64,000 nt of DNA. Source: Pomphorhynchus laevis. Lineage: Eukaryota; Acanthocephala; Palaeacanthocephala; Echinorhynchida; Pomphorhynchidae. The DNA lies in NCBI GenBank assembly GCA_012934845.2, contig WNNJ02001721.1, forward strand, positions 33,844 through 97,843, given 5' to 3'. The translations under genes and the position numbers were made by a program. Shown piece after piece: positions 45,401 to 49,429 of this stretch. The notes beneath the pieces are model-generated. The model ran no database searches and was not told the DNA's origin. It saw only the letters and a list, made by a program, of their open reading frames with translations. Within the stretch, counting starts at the first letter, position 1. Every line of letters begins with the position of its first letter.

Positions 45401-48079
45401 ATCTTTTTTATTTATCAACAAACGATTCGTATTTAAAATTAATAAAATACAAAAAGTCGGTCTTTAGTCAAGATATTTAGTTAATCCAGGTGCATAACTA
45501 AACATACTGACGCAATTGACGTTACGACAAGCGCAATATAATTTGGAGATTATGTAAAAAATTTAACACCCTAGTACTTCGTGTCATTGCAGATTGTCGA
45601 CAAATAAATGAAGAATTACTGAAAATTTATAGTGCCCGCATCTGTAATTAATGTATCCATCCGAAATAGATACTTCGCCAAATTACCATTTGAAATACTT
45701 CGATCAATCAGTAGAGGTTAACTTGAAATTCATTTGATCTGAGAAAATAGTCCAAATAATCAACAAGACTTGATGTTGCCCGTAATGACATTTACGTCAC
45801 TTCGGAAAAGATATTCTTAATTGATCTTCGTGCGTTTAAACCCTTTACTCCGTAAAATGATAGTATATGCATTAATTCTATGAAAGAAGAACACAGTCAA
45901 AGTATGCTGAAAGAGTTGCATAGTTCGAATGCTCGGCCTTTCTGGCACCCAGTTCTCATCACTGGGAAGCATAAAACTACTCACCACATCCGATAAAGTC
46001 TTGGATCAAATTACATTACAGGAAGAAAAGGCATCCGCCCACAGAACATTGTTCTTAAAACCAATATTTCAGAACAAAAATATTTAGCAGCTTAAACACA
46101 CCATTACGTTGAAAATGGTTTCGCTTGGAAACCGAAATATTGGTTTTAAGAACAATGTTCTATCGGCGGATGCATTTTCTTCTTTCAACAATAATTTGGA
46201 CCGACATCCTCGACTCGCTTTCAAATTTACATTACAAGAATTTGTGATGAATTAAACGCTATATCGCGATAATATTTTTAAAATACGAAGATATATATCG
46301 ATGGCACTCGCAAAGTTTACTTTGTAGTACGAAAAGCTTTAAAAGAGCAAATTATATCAGGTTCAGTAAATTCGTGTTTCAAAGTATGTGCTGTGATGCC
46401 AATATTTTGTTAAATTTAATTAACATGGACTGTCGCATTGAATTTTGTTTGTTTCAACAAATAAATGTTTTGTTCATTAAAAATTATTAAATAAAAGTAT
46501 AATAATTAAAACAATAAAAAACTATTTATAATAACTAATATAAATATAAAACTTTTAAGTAATATAATAATTATTAACATATTATTAATTAACTTTGTGT
46601 TTAATAAGTATTTGTTAACAATTATCAAGTTTGTATTTTGATAATAATTTTAATTATTAATTAATTATTTAAAAGTTATTTAATTTTAAATAAGTATTGT
46701 TCACAATTTTGGTTAATAATTATTATATTATTTTTAAATCTTCAAAATTATTTTCGAAATACAAAGTTAAAAATTGTGAACAAATAATTATTGACATATT
46801 ATTAATTAACTTTGTATTTAATAATTATTTGTTAACAATTATTAAGTTTGTATTTTGTAATAATAATTTGTTAATAATTTTTAACAAATTATTAACAAAT
46901 TATTATGAAGAATACTTATTTAAAATTTAATAACTTTTAAAACTTTAATAATATTTTAAAAATTTAATAATTTTACTATTTAAATAGTTTAATTTGATTT
47001 TTGATAACAATAAGATTAGATTGCAAAGCTGGTTACTTCATGTGATCAAGCTTAGCCCATCTACGAAATTTGAACACACATCTCGTATTTCTTAGTATAA
47101 CATCTCGTACTAATATTGTATTATATACTAAATATACTGCATATGTTTGTAAACATTTACTAAGCAAATTGTTTACTAAATTTAGAAATTTTAAAAACAC
47201 ACATTTTTGCCAACGAGGTTATTTCTGCCTTCAATAACACCCCATGGTGCAATGCCAATAATAACAGTATTTGATTTGACTTTAGGCGATCGGCTAGCAA
47301 ATGCCTCGGCTATATACTCAGAGGCTCCTGAAAGTAAAAAATGAACATTTGTTATAGATGATTAAAGTATACATACCTGAATTTATTCCATTCGTAATAA
47401 TCCATCCGCCTGTAGTATGTACTGCTTTGAAGAGTCCCTCACTTAAGCATCCCTTTAATGCTGGATCAATATTCATTTTATAAGAATCCCCGAGCACTGA
47501 TATAACCAATTTGGGCAGGCTTAGATTCCATACTTGGGTTAGAAGCTTAAGTACCAGTGCTGCCTTTGTGTTGTACGCAAGTCTTAGATACTGAAAAAAT
47601 ACAATCAAAATAACTAATTTAAAAAAAAACTGTCAACGAATAAAAAGCTTATATTTTGTGGAATGTAAATTTCATTTCAAATGTCTTTTGATGCAAAATA
47701 TATTATTTTAATCTATTCTGGATTCTTATATTTACTAGCAAAAATAAAAATACATACATGGGCACGAGAAGGGTGAGATGTTCCTTCAAACTCTATAATA
47801 CCAAAAGCATTCGTTGGTAAGCTGACAGTGTGGCGTTTAACATTCCATTGAACTTTTGATCCTTGAAAAGCACTTGGAATATCTTGACTTACATGTATAG
47901 CTTTCTCACTGTGCTCTTTGAGATGCCGGCCGCATCCACAACTAAAACTTCAGATAGAGAAAAAACCAGAATTAATGTCAATGTGATTACATTTGATCAT
48001 TTCTCTCAGATATAAAATGAGCACAAGTAAGACGCTTGAAATTTTGTTCGATCCAATGCGCCGGATTAATTTTTTCAAC
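6260..48079 (-). CDS. TRPM-family cation channel, 21 exons, partial at both ends
   Basis: A multi-exon gene for a transient receptor potential channel of the melastatin type, a tetrameric plasma-membrane cation channel. In order, the exons encode the TRPM homology regions (48079-22866), a variable acidic linker, S1-S2, S3-S4, S5 with the pore helix, the pore loop with S6, and the TRP helix (WKFQRY). Each intron starts GT and ends AG, and all phases agree, for about 3,358 coding nt without a stop. Introns run from about 40 nt to about 8.7 kb and are full of transposon debris. Exons for the extreme N-terminus and the C-terminal coiled coil (or any enzyme domain) were not found. The subfamily is undetermined. 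Family assignment is firm from conserved blocks; activity is inferred from intact reading. Confidence 0.94.
6451..8800. other. TRPM intron, AT-rich with hairpins and a direct repeat
   Basis: No gene seen. It contains hairpins at 6553-6580 (ATTTTGCCTATA) and 6582-6627 (AAACTGCCACATTTTT), 7247-7278 (AACAGTCTAGTC) and 7860-7895. A ~38-bp direct repeat (CTAAATAATCGGTCGAT core) lies at about 7624-7655 and 7782-7813. TAATAGATTTAATAGG words repeat at 7195-7245. The rest is AT-rich low complexity, especially 8180-8460. Confidence 0.6.
8801..8921 (-). CDS. TRPM exon t (pore loop and S6)
   Basis: Encodes PICVDNGPGCQKGHWITPL, then S6 (MSIYMIMCNVLLLSILIARL). The two pore-loop cysteines are kept but only six residues apart, much closer than in vertebrate TRPM3. 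The S6 end has IARL where AVFN is usual. The acceptor is TTATTATAG and the donor GTAAGT. The intron to exon s is 46 nt. Confidence 0.93.
8968..9142 (-). CDS. TRPM exon s (S5 and pore helix)
   Basis: S5 reads DLLQFVVILLISMMAFGVNR. Then come SIKFPNENFTW, NIFLEPYYMLYGEVYAPDID, matching NIF..PYWMIYGEVFADQIDP with the filter-region Gly-Glu kept. The acceptor is TTTTAG and the donor GTAAGA, ending in phase 1. Confidence 0.97.
9388..10690 (+). mobile_element. LINE family B copy 2, 5'-truncated and decayed
   Basis: Starts at the RT palm (a VFDNAN-like remnant of the FTKAFDNVNRH motif near 9420) and runs through diverged copies of the ITYALPVIWS and CKWRFV segments (9940-10020). It ends in an AATAAAACACTCCTTTCTT-type 3' tail near 10650-10670. 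Stops occur every few tens of codons. It lies in a TRPM intron, antisense to the gene. Confidence 0.8.
10893..11135 (-). CDS. TRPM exon r (S3-S4)
   Basis: Contains a hydrophobic S3 (TVAILMFFCAFLLRC) and the S4 signature RVIYCTNIIYWYLRMFSFL, matching RVIYCVNIIYWYIRLL, then KHIGPVIHIA. The acceptor is AATTAG and the donor GTAAGT. It is separated from exon q by an 8.7-kb intron, the largest in the window. Confidence 0.96.
11276..11545 (+). repeat. 21-bp minisatellite, left block
   Basis: About twelve tandem copies of a 21-bp unit (TTCATTATTAACAACGTTGG plus C), with interruptions at the edges. Because 21 is a multiple of 3 and the unit has no stop in some frames, both strands show artificial open frames (FIINNVG and LLIMKPT repeats). 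These are not genes. Confidence 0.93.
11560..12420 (+). mobile_element. LINE A 3' end inserted in the minisatellite
   Basis: A 222-codon open block (11612-12280) encodes the part of ORF2 that follows the RT palm: KLVFLGIHFDNNL, SLLYPRIDYC, the helical thumb region, and GRGSLHIAAPPLWNSLPDHL, the typical CR1/L2 C-terminus. It is 5'-truncated, so it carries no RT catalytic residues. Minisatellite sequence of the same unit flanks it on both sides. Boundaries are approximate. Confidence 0.88.
12405..12722 (+). repeat. 21-bp minisatellite, right block
   Basis: About fourteen more copies of the same 21-bp unit as at 11.3-11.5 kb, with more variant positions (GCGGACTTC, ATAGACTTC). The two blocks are evidently one array split by the LINE A insertion. 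Confidence 0.93.
12856..13041 (-). pseudogene. Possible DPY-30-motif gene fragment
   Basis: The last 35 residues read KIAKPLCQALIFVDKTRP then IETIAAYLLQW before a stop, matching the DPY-30 motif (VP.L..AL..L...RP.DPIE.LA.YLL). In the family this forms a dimerising helix pair that docks on partner proteins such as Ash2-like subunits. The upstream 26 residues do not resemble the family, and a TTTTTTCTGTAAG acceptor-like site sits just before the motif, so this may be a last exon. It lies in a TRPM intron on the same strand. It could be a retrocopy, a nested gene or chance; no partner exon was found. Confidence 0.45.
13042..13379. other. Intronic sequence without recognised feature
   Basis: Ordinary AT-rich DNA; no gene, repeat or RNA was recognised. 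Confidence 0.4.
13698..13958 (-). pseudogene. LINE C reverse-transcriptase palm with YAND
   Basis: The reading LSPILYLAAFIVLF followed by HLVVYANDITSLFSG corresponds to the LSPLLF...YADDI region of non-LTR reverse transcriptases. The first catalytic aspartate of YADD is Asn here, which would abolish activity even without the nearby frameshifts. Confidence 0.75.
14654..15620 (-). pseudogene. LINE C endonuclease region, fragmented
   Basis: Minus-strand frames give QWNSGGASALSLLSG, DTDVIVLQETQSI (catalytic Glu), then ISIANIYIRAGE and a degenerate GYDILLDGFNDRTGRW (the D.N/H pair region). The block 14866-14654 carries a downstream segment (FNLTITKLKVLAKM) shared with the 18.3 kb copy. A ~39-bp sequence occurs twice, at 15407-15445 and 15568-15606, so part of the endonuclease start is duplicated. 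Confidence 0.7.
15870..16642 (-). pseudogene. LINE C ORF1 (Gag-like, zinc knuckles)
   Basis: The open block 16642-16157 encodes 161 residues with an MTSLTNISELSKYSVSMQFQ start, a predicted helical N-terminus and a PPIKKSTNLVIITFMVP-like RNA-binding segment. In a shifted frame the minus strand then reads CNQCQQ.GHWASLC, a C-x2-C-x4-H-x4-C zinc knuckle, followed by CGVC...HPDLC, a second knuckle, near 16005-15915. This matches ORF1 proteins of I/Jockey LINEs, which coat the RNA. One stop lies inside the first knuckle. Confidence 0.72.
16661..17639. other. Intronic sequence without recognised feature
   Basis: Mixed-composition DNA with short open frames on both strands that match nothing I recognise. 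Confidence 0.4.
17640..18640 (+). mobile_element. LINE family C copy 2, endonuclease fragment
   Basis: A plus-strand copy of the element at 13.4-16.6 kb. The open block 17670-17903 reads LFTLNINQWNLKGVSAFRVL and DADVIVFQETKLID, the endonuclease start with its catalytic Glu. Near 18300 a shifted frame gives AAKLNVLAKMLQLPN, shared with the minus-strand copy. It is broken and 3'-truncated near 18640. Confidence 0.72.
18641..19145. other. AT-rich intronic sequence without recognised feature
   Basis: AT-rich DNA with several short inverted words. No gene seen. Confidence 0.45.
19146..19560 (+). repeat. AT-rich tandem repeat, ~112-bp unit, three copies
   Basis: The anchor GTTAAAATTTAAAATTGAAA recurs at about 19266, 19380 and 19490, with TTATATAA and TAATAAATAATTA words between. 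The same anchor appears near 54122. Confidence 0.75.
19565..19745 (+). repeat. Dispersed structured repeat, copy 1
   Basis: Contains AGTCAATTTTTATGAATTGA, ATAGACGATGTATTCGAATA and GTCATCAGGGGGAACTGCTATG, all of which recur at 54.1-54.7 kb beside a reverse-transcriptase fragment. Probably a fragment of the same mobile family. Confidence 0.55.
19794..19922 (-). CDS. TRPM exon q (S1-S2)
   Basis: Two hydrophobic helices (ALYVCFLVLYTYMVL and VVEIVVWIYVLSLSLEMI) separated by a short loop, in the place of S1 and S2. A TTTTAG acceptor and a GTAAGT donor fix the limits. The intron to exon p is 54 nt. Confidence 0.9.
19977..20219 (-). CDS. TRPM exon p (pre-S1)
   Basis: Basic region (SERKRRHDELKASKK) followed by KIYEFFNAPVTKFF, the conserved KIYEFYNAP..KFW motif entering S1. 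The acceptor is CTTTAG and the donor GTAATT. Confidence 0.93.
20220..21724. other. TRPM intron, AT-rich
   Basis: A perfect hairpin lies at 20390-20414 (AAAGCGTTTT). Simple AATTATTAAT runs occupy 20455-20535. Nothing else was recognised. Confidence 0.5.
21725..21994 (-). CDS. TRPM exon o (linker before S1)
   Basis: Begins VLAGIFFPPMLFLIEF, the family's LGILLPPSIL.LEF segment. It continues as a hydrophilic linker rich in Glu, Ser and Asp (EEEHLQEM, then a Ser/Asp run, then RRRRITSSR). This linker is variable in the family. The acceptor is CGTTTAG and the donor GTAATG. The C-terminal half is assigned only because it stays open to a phase-0 donor. Confidence 0.88.
22205..22399. repeat. Palindrome with 93-nt arms and 9-nt spacer
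   Basis: Arms 22205-22297 and 22307-22399 are near-perfect inverted copies. Each arm carries the same hammerhead-like core, read outward: on the plus strand at 22335-22370 and on the minus strand from 22269. The two arms differ at a few positions, including one in stem II. It lies in the TRPM intron between exons o and n. A diverged single copy of the unit is at 5826-5950. Confidence 0.95.
22335..22370 (+). ncRNA. Hammerhead ribozyme-like core
   Basis: The three hammerhead boxes appear in order. CTGATGA is at 22335-22341, then stem II GTCAT (22342-22346), loop TGTG, ATGAC (22351-22355). GAA follows at 22356-22358, then stem III ACG (22359-22361), loop GCATT, CGT (22367-22369), with the cleavage-site C at 22370. 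Stem II and III pair perfectly. The weak point is stem I: bases just outside the core (CCA before, ATT after) do not pair directly, and only a distal GCCA/TGGC pairing is visible. Activity is therefore uncertain. Confidence 0.5.
22866..23094 (-). CDS. TRPM exon n (MLL.D.WMG block)
   Basis: Encodes LALHVLDQCHKEDERKTSQL then LTYEMKHLSDWTCLFLA, HKEFIAHQSCQMLLNDLWMG, matching the end of the TRPM homology region up to the start of the pre-S1 linker. The acceptor is ATTTAG and the donor GTATTT. Confidence 0.97.
23095..26246. other. TRPM intron, AT-rich, without recognised gene
   Basis: Mostly AT-rich. A diverged ~100-bp duplication lies at about 25115-25250 and 25310-25410 (ATTATATCCAATTATCTAGTAT and TTTCCCTGGGGAA words in both). 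Short open frames at 22.24-24.94 kb match nothing known. GTACATT-type short repeats occur at 24050-24120. Confidence 0.5.
26247..26344 (-). CDS. TRPM exon m
   Basis: Encodes ALLAMKLNKSLAREAELDDL then DEISKEFLTYAK, matching ALVACKL.KAMA.EA...D...DIS. A 50-nt intron separates it from exon l. The acceptor is TTATTAAG and the donor GTATAT, ending in phase 2. Confidence 0.9.
26395..26511 (-). CDS. TRPM exon l (ELMVWAVL block)
   Basis: Encodes YNELLIWAVLTKRHEMALF and WERGEQAVAK, matching [27 protein letters not shown]. The acceptor is TTTAG and the donor GTTTGT. It is separated from exon k by a 7.4-kb intron packed with retroelements. Confidence 0.96.
27006..28480 (-). pseudogene. Ubiquilin copy lacking introns and the UBL domain
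   Basis: The minus strand encodes an intronless ubiquilin. In order it has an STI1-like region (28300-28020: LMSNPALLSSIKLNNPQMQR, FFSNPDFMRQTMEMIRNP, DRAMINLESLASGYN), an FQEPMLNVAHEQFDDNP segment in a shifted frame, a second STI1-like region (27743-27390, NPRALRTIVQILQ) and, after another shift near 27140, a UBA domain ending ERIKDS and stop near 27006 (VGFHNRDTNLRALVASLGDV). Ubiquilins shuttle ubiquitinated proteins to the proteasome via UBL and UBA. The UBL is absent and at least three frameshifts or stops are present. It lies in a TRPM intron, next to retroelement D. A processed pseudogene is the likeliest origin. Confidence 0.9.
28482..29006 (-). pseudogene. Retroelement D C-terminal domain
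   Basis: A 174-codon open block. KERKYKRKLEENGYSFAAAV is followed by a GGC-type turn, LIRLIGRSM and QRVSVALMRGNANAIL, the typical end of family D polyproteins, where a nuclease-like fold has been suggested from position only. The first ten residues may be upstream readthrough. The tail HDSNIRTAPIVNDDH is not recognised and abuts the ubiquilin copy. Confidence 0.7.
30480..30896 (-). pseudogene. Retroelement D reverse-transcriptase start, with in-frame stop
   Basis: The open block ends ...LMALNKPD then TGA, immediately followed in the same frame by GIRPIAIGETLRRLC. The family has Gly at this point, so a single GGA-to-TGA change broke the gene. Further down the palm is unreadable. Family members polymerise DNA from element RNA. 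Confidence 0.85.
31511..32387. other. AT-rich intronic sequence with short repeats
   Basis: TTGAACACTTTAA words recur about four times at 31618-31672, and TTGATYGGTCTTGATTG-like words at 31520-31580. The rest is low complexity. Confidence 0.5.
32388..33695 (+). mobile_element. LINE family B copy 3, 5'-truncated
   Basis: Starts near the RT palm (VFVDF.KAFDNVNRYLLLDQ near 32445) and continues through FADDLLIICEST (32730), FRRGGRLARTDKLSLSNQ and YKYLGF (32860-32945). The block 32974-33525 follows, reading CKIISSTFAFRKLPSLSLQG, ITYALPVIWSGF, HDKLCTVHIPCHER. It ends in the family 3' tail (GAGAGGCTGCAGTGGG ... AATAAATAACTTCTC) at about 33650-33690. Frames change at least four times. It is the best-kept RT and C-terminal sequence of family B here. 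Confidence 0.88.
33886..34023 (-). CDS. TRPM exon k (DIGLVIE block)
   Basis: Encodes LYDVGLVIEKLLGFGFRC and YTRRTFKEMA, matching LIDIGLVIE.LMGGAYRCNYTRK.F. The linker between ELYN and this block is much shorter than in vertebrate TRPMs. The acceptor (TGTTAAG) is weak and the donor is GTACAC. Confidence 0.9.
34178..34312 (-). CDS. TRPM exon j
   Basis: Encodes LDEGMTEALASNKVEFVRLF then LENGFSMQKFLT and KLEELYNA, a near-exact TRPM match. The acceptor is ACATAG and the donor GTATTT. The intron to exon i is only 49 nt. Confidence 0.97.
34362..34462 (-). CDS. TRPM exon i (AW(N)..D.A block)
   Basis: Encodes LSTAISWNYADLARDSIYNL, matching L.LALAWNRVDIA.S.IF. The acceptor is TGCTTACAG and the donor GTATTT. 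Confidence 0.93.
34463..35917. other. TRPM intron with a 122-bp duplication
   Basis: GATGGAAACGTTTCAAGAAG begins two related segments at about 35142 and 35264; they share AATTxGAGATGCTG and TCxGxxGATGxAAACTTGAA. No gene recognised. Hairpins and AT-rich DNA fill the rest. Confidence 0.5.
35918..35990 (-). CDS. TRPM exon h (short, LITVF/ILTALL segment)
   Basis: A 73-nt exon encoding IAIFQYWNSD and GLDHCILNFLLE, in the place of the family's LITVF...DID.AILTALLK. It starts in phase 0 and ends in phase 1, exactly as its neighbours require. The acceptor is TTATTAG and the donor GTAAGT. It was located by this phase constraint plus the motif. Confidence 0.85.
36042..36162 (-). CDS. TRPM exon g
   Basis: Encodes SHESLNTLMKHAIMRIF, HAESIIEELIYCYSRRQH, matching the ...L...I...F......AE.I...LI.C...K.. 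segment. The acceptor is TTCTGTTTAG and the donor GTAATC, ending in phase 0. Confidence 0.85.
36163..36992. other. TRPM intron without recognised feature
   Basis: Ordinary AT-rich DNA; no gene or repeat recognised. Confidence 0.4.
36993..37188. repeat. Foldback repeat with two hammerhead-like cores
   Basis: Arms of about 78 nt (36993-37070 and 37108-37188) are inverted copies, running from TATTATTTATTAGT... to ...GATGATAGCAG. The left arm on the minus strand has CTGATGA (37068-37062), a GATAGC/GCTATC hairpin, GAAA, and AATTC. The right arm has TTGATGA in the same place. A third copy follows at 37715-37800. Confidence 0.85.
37715..37800 (+). repeat. Solo copy of the 37.0-kb foldback arm
   Basis: Reads CTGATAATGATAGCAGTTGG, CTATCGAAAATTCGATATTT and ends ...TCTCTCCACTAATAAATAAT, the same order as the right arm at 37108-37188. 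Confidence 0.85.
37801..38236. other. TRPM intron, AT-rich
   Basis: One isolated CCTAAAGATGATAGCAGG word at 38093-38111 resembles the start of the foldback arms. Otherwise nothing was recognised. Confidence 0.4.
38237..38857 (-). mobile_element. RTE-type LINE, 3' end of ORF2
   Basis: Two blocks (38804-38460 and 38473-38258, with a frameshift between) encode the C-terminus of an RTE retrotransposon. They read VNARMSSAWTKWRATTGVLC, IYRSIIRPVAMYGTECLPIT, METKMLRWISGIIRYDHVRN, YGVAPIV, SLAKTALKYEIIDKRPRGRP, KHRWLDGLHTDLKAAGLHPD and RRDKG. Family members of this type are abundant in nematodes and scattered in other animals. The copy is 5'-truncated and relatively well kept and GC-richer than its surroundings, so it may be younger than the other LINEs. 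Confidence 0.93.
38822..38872. repeat. Foldback at the RTE 5' breakpoint
   Basis: ATGGTTCCGAGGTACTTGAA is followed after a CCGGTCC-like centre by its reverse complement. The right arm is an inverted duplicate of the last RTE bases, beyond which AT-rich host DNA begins. Confidence 0.9.
39430..39780 (+). mobile_element. LINE family B 3' end, copy 4
   Basis: A frame near 39535-39680 reads FRDCIHGYHDKICSIPLKFK then YVCTFCGKSCKDLLHIFICK. This matches the LHGYHDKLCSIHIP end of family B and adds a C-x2-C...H-x3-C zinc-knuckle-like C-terminus. The 3' tail AGGTTAATAAAACTTCTCAG ends near 39770. Confidence 0.75.
39781..40298. other. TRPM intron, AT-rich with a hairpin
   Basis: TAAAATAGATT at 39965 pairs with AATCTATTTTA at about 39981-39994. 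A TTTGTTTATTYTCTAAYAAATAA segment is duplicated at about 40110 and 40272. Confidence 0.5.
40299..40485 (-). CDS. TRPM exon f (VVICDGSG-like block)
   Basis: Encodes IPLISLSIAGSINLIKDVIE and VPVVPVVICDGSSGASDLIS, matching the family's VEGG.N.I..VLEY and PVVVCDGSGRASDL. The first glycines of the VEGG motif are diverged (SIAGS). The acceptor is TCTGTAG and the donor GTATAT. Confidence 0.94.
40532..40706 (-). CDS. TRPM exon e (DNGT block)
   Basis: Contains HSYFLLVDNGTHGS then LFRKLFERYLQRQ, matching the H.HF.L.DNGT.G and R..LE..I.Q segments. The acceptor is TTTAG and the donor GTATAC, ending in phase 1. The GAEV segment usual in the family has changed to a STYL-like sequence. Confidence 0.93.
40707..41202. 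repeat. AT-rich DNA with a perfect hairpin
   Basis: The 18-nt arms AATAACACTAAATGTATT pair across 40896-40935. The surroundings are TATTATAAT simple sequence. Confidence 0.6.
41203..41344 (+). other. Short acidic, Ser-rich open frame
   Basis: A 47-codon stretch with a stop just upstream encodes ESGSFEDSTGSSDMKSSHKD then DETGSPPDAEF before TAA. Composition (Ser, Asp, Glu, His) looks like the tail of a real protein and unlike the AT-rich surroundings. No start codon or clear upstream exon was found. Could be a last exon or a retrocopy end; function unknown. Confidence 0.3.
41645..41832. repeat. Foldback repeat with hammerhead-like remnant
   Basis: TACAATATTTCAATAGCTCC (from 41651) faces GGAGCTACCGAGATATTGTA (to 41830). 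The right arm reads AATCCTAAAGATGATAGCAG before it, the same order as the foldbacks at 37.0 and 52.6 kb, but with GAGATAT for GAAATAT. Confidence 0.75.
42543..43290 (-). mobile_element. Retroelement family E (YIDD-type RT), 5'-truncated copy
   Basis: The minus strand reads an ALNILIN..YSKVGT segment, GVPMGGNSSP (broken by a one-base shift), IIADLFLSFIEYEYV, MFRYIDDICVFNSNNF with the catalytic DD, YLDMNIKLRL, LYRKDDIFKFTRN and CIPYNIKYNTLNNEILRIA. Below 42690 lies a structured non-coding repeat shared with the copy at 54.5 kb. The RT resembles a family known from sponges, cnidarians and other animals. Penelope-like affinity is possible but unproven. Confidence 0.75.
42761..43186 (-). pseudogene. 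Family E reverse transcriptase palm and thumb
   Basis: 141 codons are open from just after the frameshifted GVPMGG motif. The catalytic YIDD sits near residue 45, followed by the primer-grip-like YLDMNIKL near residue 84 and an IPYNIKYNTLNNEILRI thumb segment near residue 125. The polymerase lacks its fingers, so it is inactive. Confidence 0.75.
43860..44090 (+). pseudogene. Possible LINE A ORF1 fragment
   Basis: The last 22 residues read MFANIVRKEIARSVEQHR, close to the FASIIRKEVTRSV segment of the family A ORF1 near 1330 (minus strand). The rest of the 75-codon frame is not recognised. Evidence is one short motif only. Confidence 0.35.
44091..46015. other. TRPM intron without recognised feature
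   Basis: Composition is less AT-rich than most introns, suggesting old transposon remains. No motif, RNA or repeat was identified. A hammerhead-like foldback starts just after. Confidence 0.4.
46020..46188. repeat. Foldback repeat with GGTTTC/GAAACC hairpin and GAAATATT
   Basis: Arms of about 53 nt face each other (AGAACATTGTTCTTAAAACC from 46046 and GGTTTTAAGAACAATGTTCT to 46165), extending to GCATCCGCC/GGCGGATGC. On the plus strand the right arm begins TTGAAAATGGTTTCGCTTGG then AAACCGAAATATTGG: a stem-loop followed by GAAATATT, the pattern of the other foldbacks here. Confidence 0.8.
46400..47202. repeat. AT-rich intron with an ~83-bp direct duplication
   Basis: ACATATTATTAATTAACTTT then GTTAACAATTATYAAGTTTG occurs at about 46577-46645 and again at 46796-46865. 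No gene recognised. Confidence 0.6.
47203..47327 (-). CDS. TRPM exon d (IGIAPWG block)
   Basis: Encodes GASEYIAEAFASRSP and VIIGIAPWGVIEGRNNLVGK, equal to the family's IGIAPWG.VE....L.G motif. The acceptor is TTTCAG and the donor GTGTGT. About 6.5 kb of intron follows before the next exon. Confidence 0.95.
47377..47590 (-). CDS. TRPM exon c (LPKLVISV block)
   Basis: Encodes WNLSLPKLVISVLGD and GLFKAVHTTGGWIITNGINS, the most conserved part of the N-terminal homology region. It has a TTTTTTCAG acceptor and a GTATGT donor, and ends in phase 1. Confidence 0.96.
47758..47941 (-). CDS. TRPM exon b
   Basis: Carries CGCGRHLKEH, the Cys-rich CxCGR motif of TRPMs, then a W.V.KHT-like WNVKRHTVSLPTNAFGIIEF block. 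The acceptor is TTTTAG and the donor GTATGT. It joins in phase to the next exon through SRAH|YLRLAYNTK, as in the family. Confidence 0.93.
47991..48079 (-). CDS. TRPM exon a (N-terminal homology region start)
   Basis: Encodes 29 codons plus 2 nt, with HWIEQNFKRLTCAHFI matching the WIE..F.KREC.H motif that opens the TRPM homology region. The acceptor is ATAAAG and the donor GTAATC. The upstream polypyrimidine tract is weak, so the exon could start a little earlier. The exon with the start codon was not recognised upstream. Confidence 0.8.
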
Positions 48080-48461
48080 CTTTATACAGTTTGCAGAGGA
48101 AAATATAACTAAATATTATTACAATAAAAAATATACATTATCCATTGTCAAGAGTATCAAAAGAATAGGATAATTGAACTGCAAAACAAATTGTCATGGA
48201 ATAATATATTCTTATAACTGATCCATCATTAGTTCGCCATCTACAATTACGAAAAAATAAAATGCTAGCTTACAGATTATAAACAATAAATTTTTATCGA
48301 AATGAAATAAGAATATAAATTTAAATCAATGATTATAAATTAATACTAAATAATTATTAACTAATAATTTATAAAATATTTGTGTCTGTCTCTGTAGCCT
48401 CTCAGCATGGAGCGGTAAACAAAGATATACATATAGACAAATAATAAAATACAAAAAAAAC
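48080..48461. other. Region upstream of first TRPM exon found
   Basis: No start codon exon or promoter could be recognised. AT-rich. Confidence 0.4.
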
Positions 48462-49325
48462 ATTCATGAGATAAAAAGTTATTTACTATGATTTGAATTG
48501 CTGGTCACTCGCTCGACTGCCTGGCATATGCATTAAAATTAGTTGGTTTGGGTAAAGGGTGTTGGTAAGGCCAGTAGTTATCGAATTGTTTTGCCTGAGT
48601 GACAATTTAAAATTACAGGACAATGAAACAGACGAGAAATAAGTGAACATTGAATGTGACAAAATTTACAGCGGAAATAATTCGAACGATCGTAGCATGA
48701 CATATGGATTATGCAAAGATTATCGTGATAGCCGTGTATATGAGCGTGGACAATAAAGGGTTTTTCTTTGCGTGAACTTCATGCCATAGTGATTTTAAGA
48801 TATTTGAGGCTAAGGATATTTCAGCGTTGATTGCAAAGGGCTTAGTAGTAAAATATTTAGTGTTGTCTGAATGCAGATGTTTCAAAGAAGCAAAAATGTT
48901 GTTGATAATCTACTGATAAGGATTTAATCGATGTGATTGATGCAATAGACGTGGAATGGATTTTGGGTAATTGGCTAAGGGCTTTTTTGATAAAGCGCCC
49001 TTTGCATGCATCTAGTTGCTTAAAGTTAATGCTTGAAAGGTCGGAACATATTACAGGTAAGGCGTAAGTTACCATTGATTCTAGCATCACCTTGCAGAAT
49101 CAAATGTCAGTGTGTAAGTTTAGACTTGAAAGTTCTCAATATGCGTATGTGGTCGATAATACTTTACATATTTTTTGTTCAAAGTGTAGCTTAAATGACC
49201 ATCTAGAGGTTAGATGGACGCTTATATATTTATAAGAGTTGATGAATTCGATAGGTGGACAGTATAGCAAAAGTTTATCTGAATTATCAAGGCGTCCTCC
49301 ACCGGGCAACTTAAACAACGGTGAT
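48462..49325 (-). mobile_element. LINE family B copy 5, 3' half of ORF2
   Basis: The minus strand reads FKLPGGGRLDNSDKLLLY, IEFINSYKYISVHLTSRWSF (49318-49136), then MLESMVTYALPVICSDLS and CKGRFIKKAL (49090-48857). It ends in a GCCAGGCAGTCGAGCGAGTG ... AAATAACTTTTTATCTC tail at 48530-48470, a diverged family B 3' end. Two frames, broken. Confidence 0.85.
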
Positions 49326-49429
49326 AACTTTTTAATAATGCCATTAATATCATTAATGACATTATTAATATATTAATATATAATATATATTAATATTATA
49401 TTAATATAACTTTTGCTATATATAATGTT

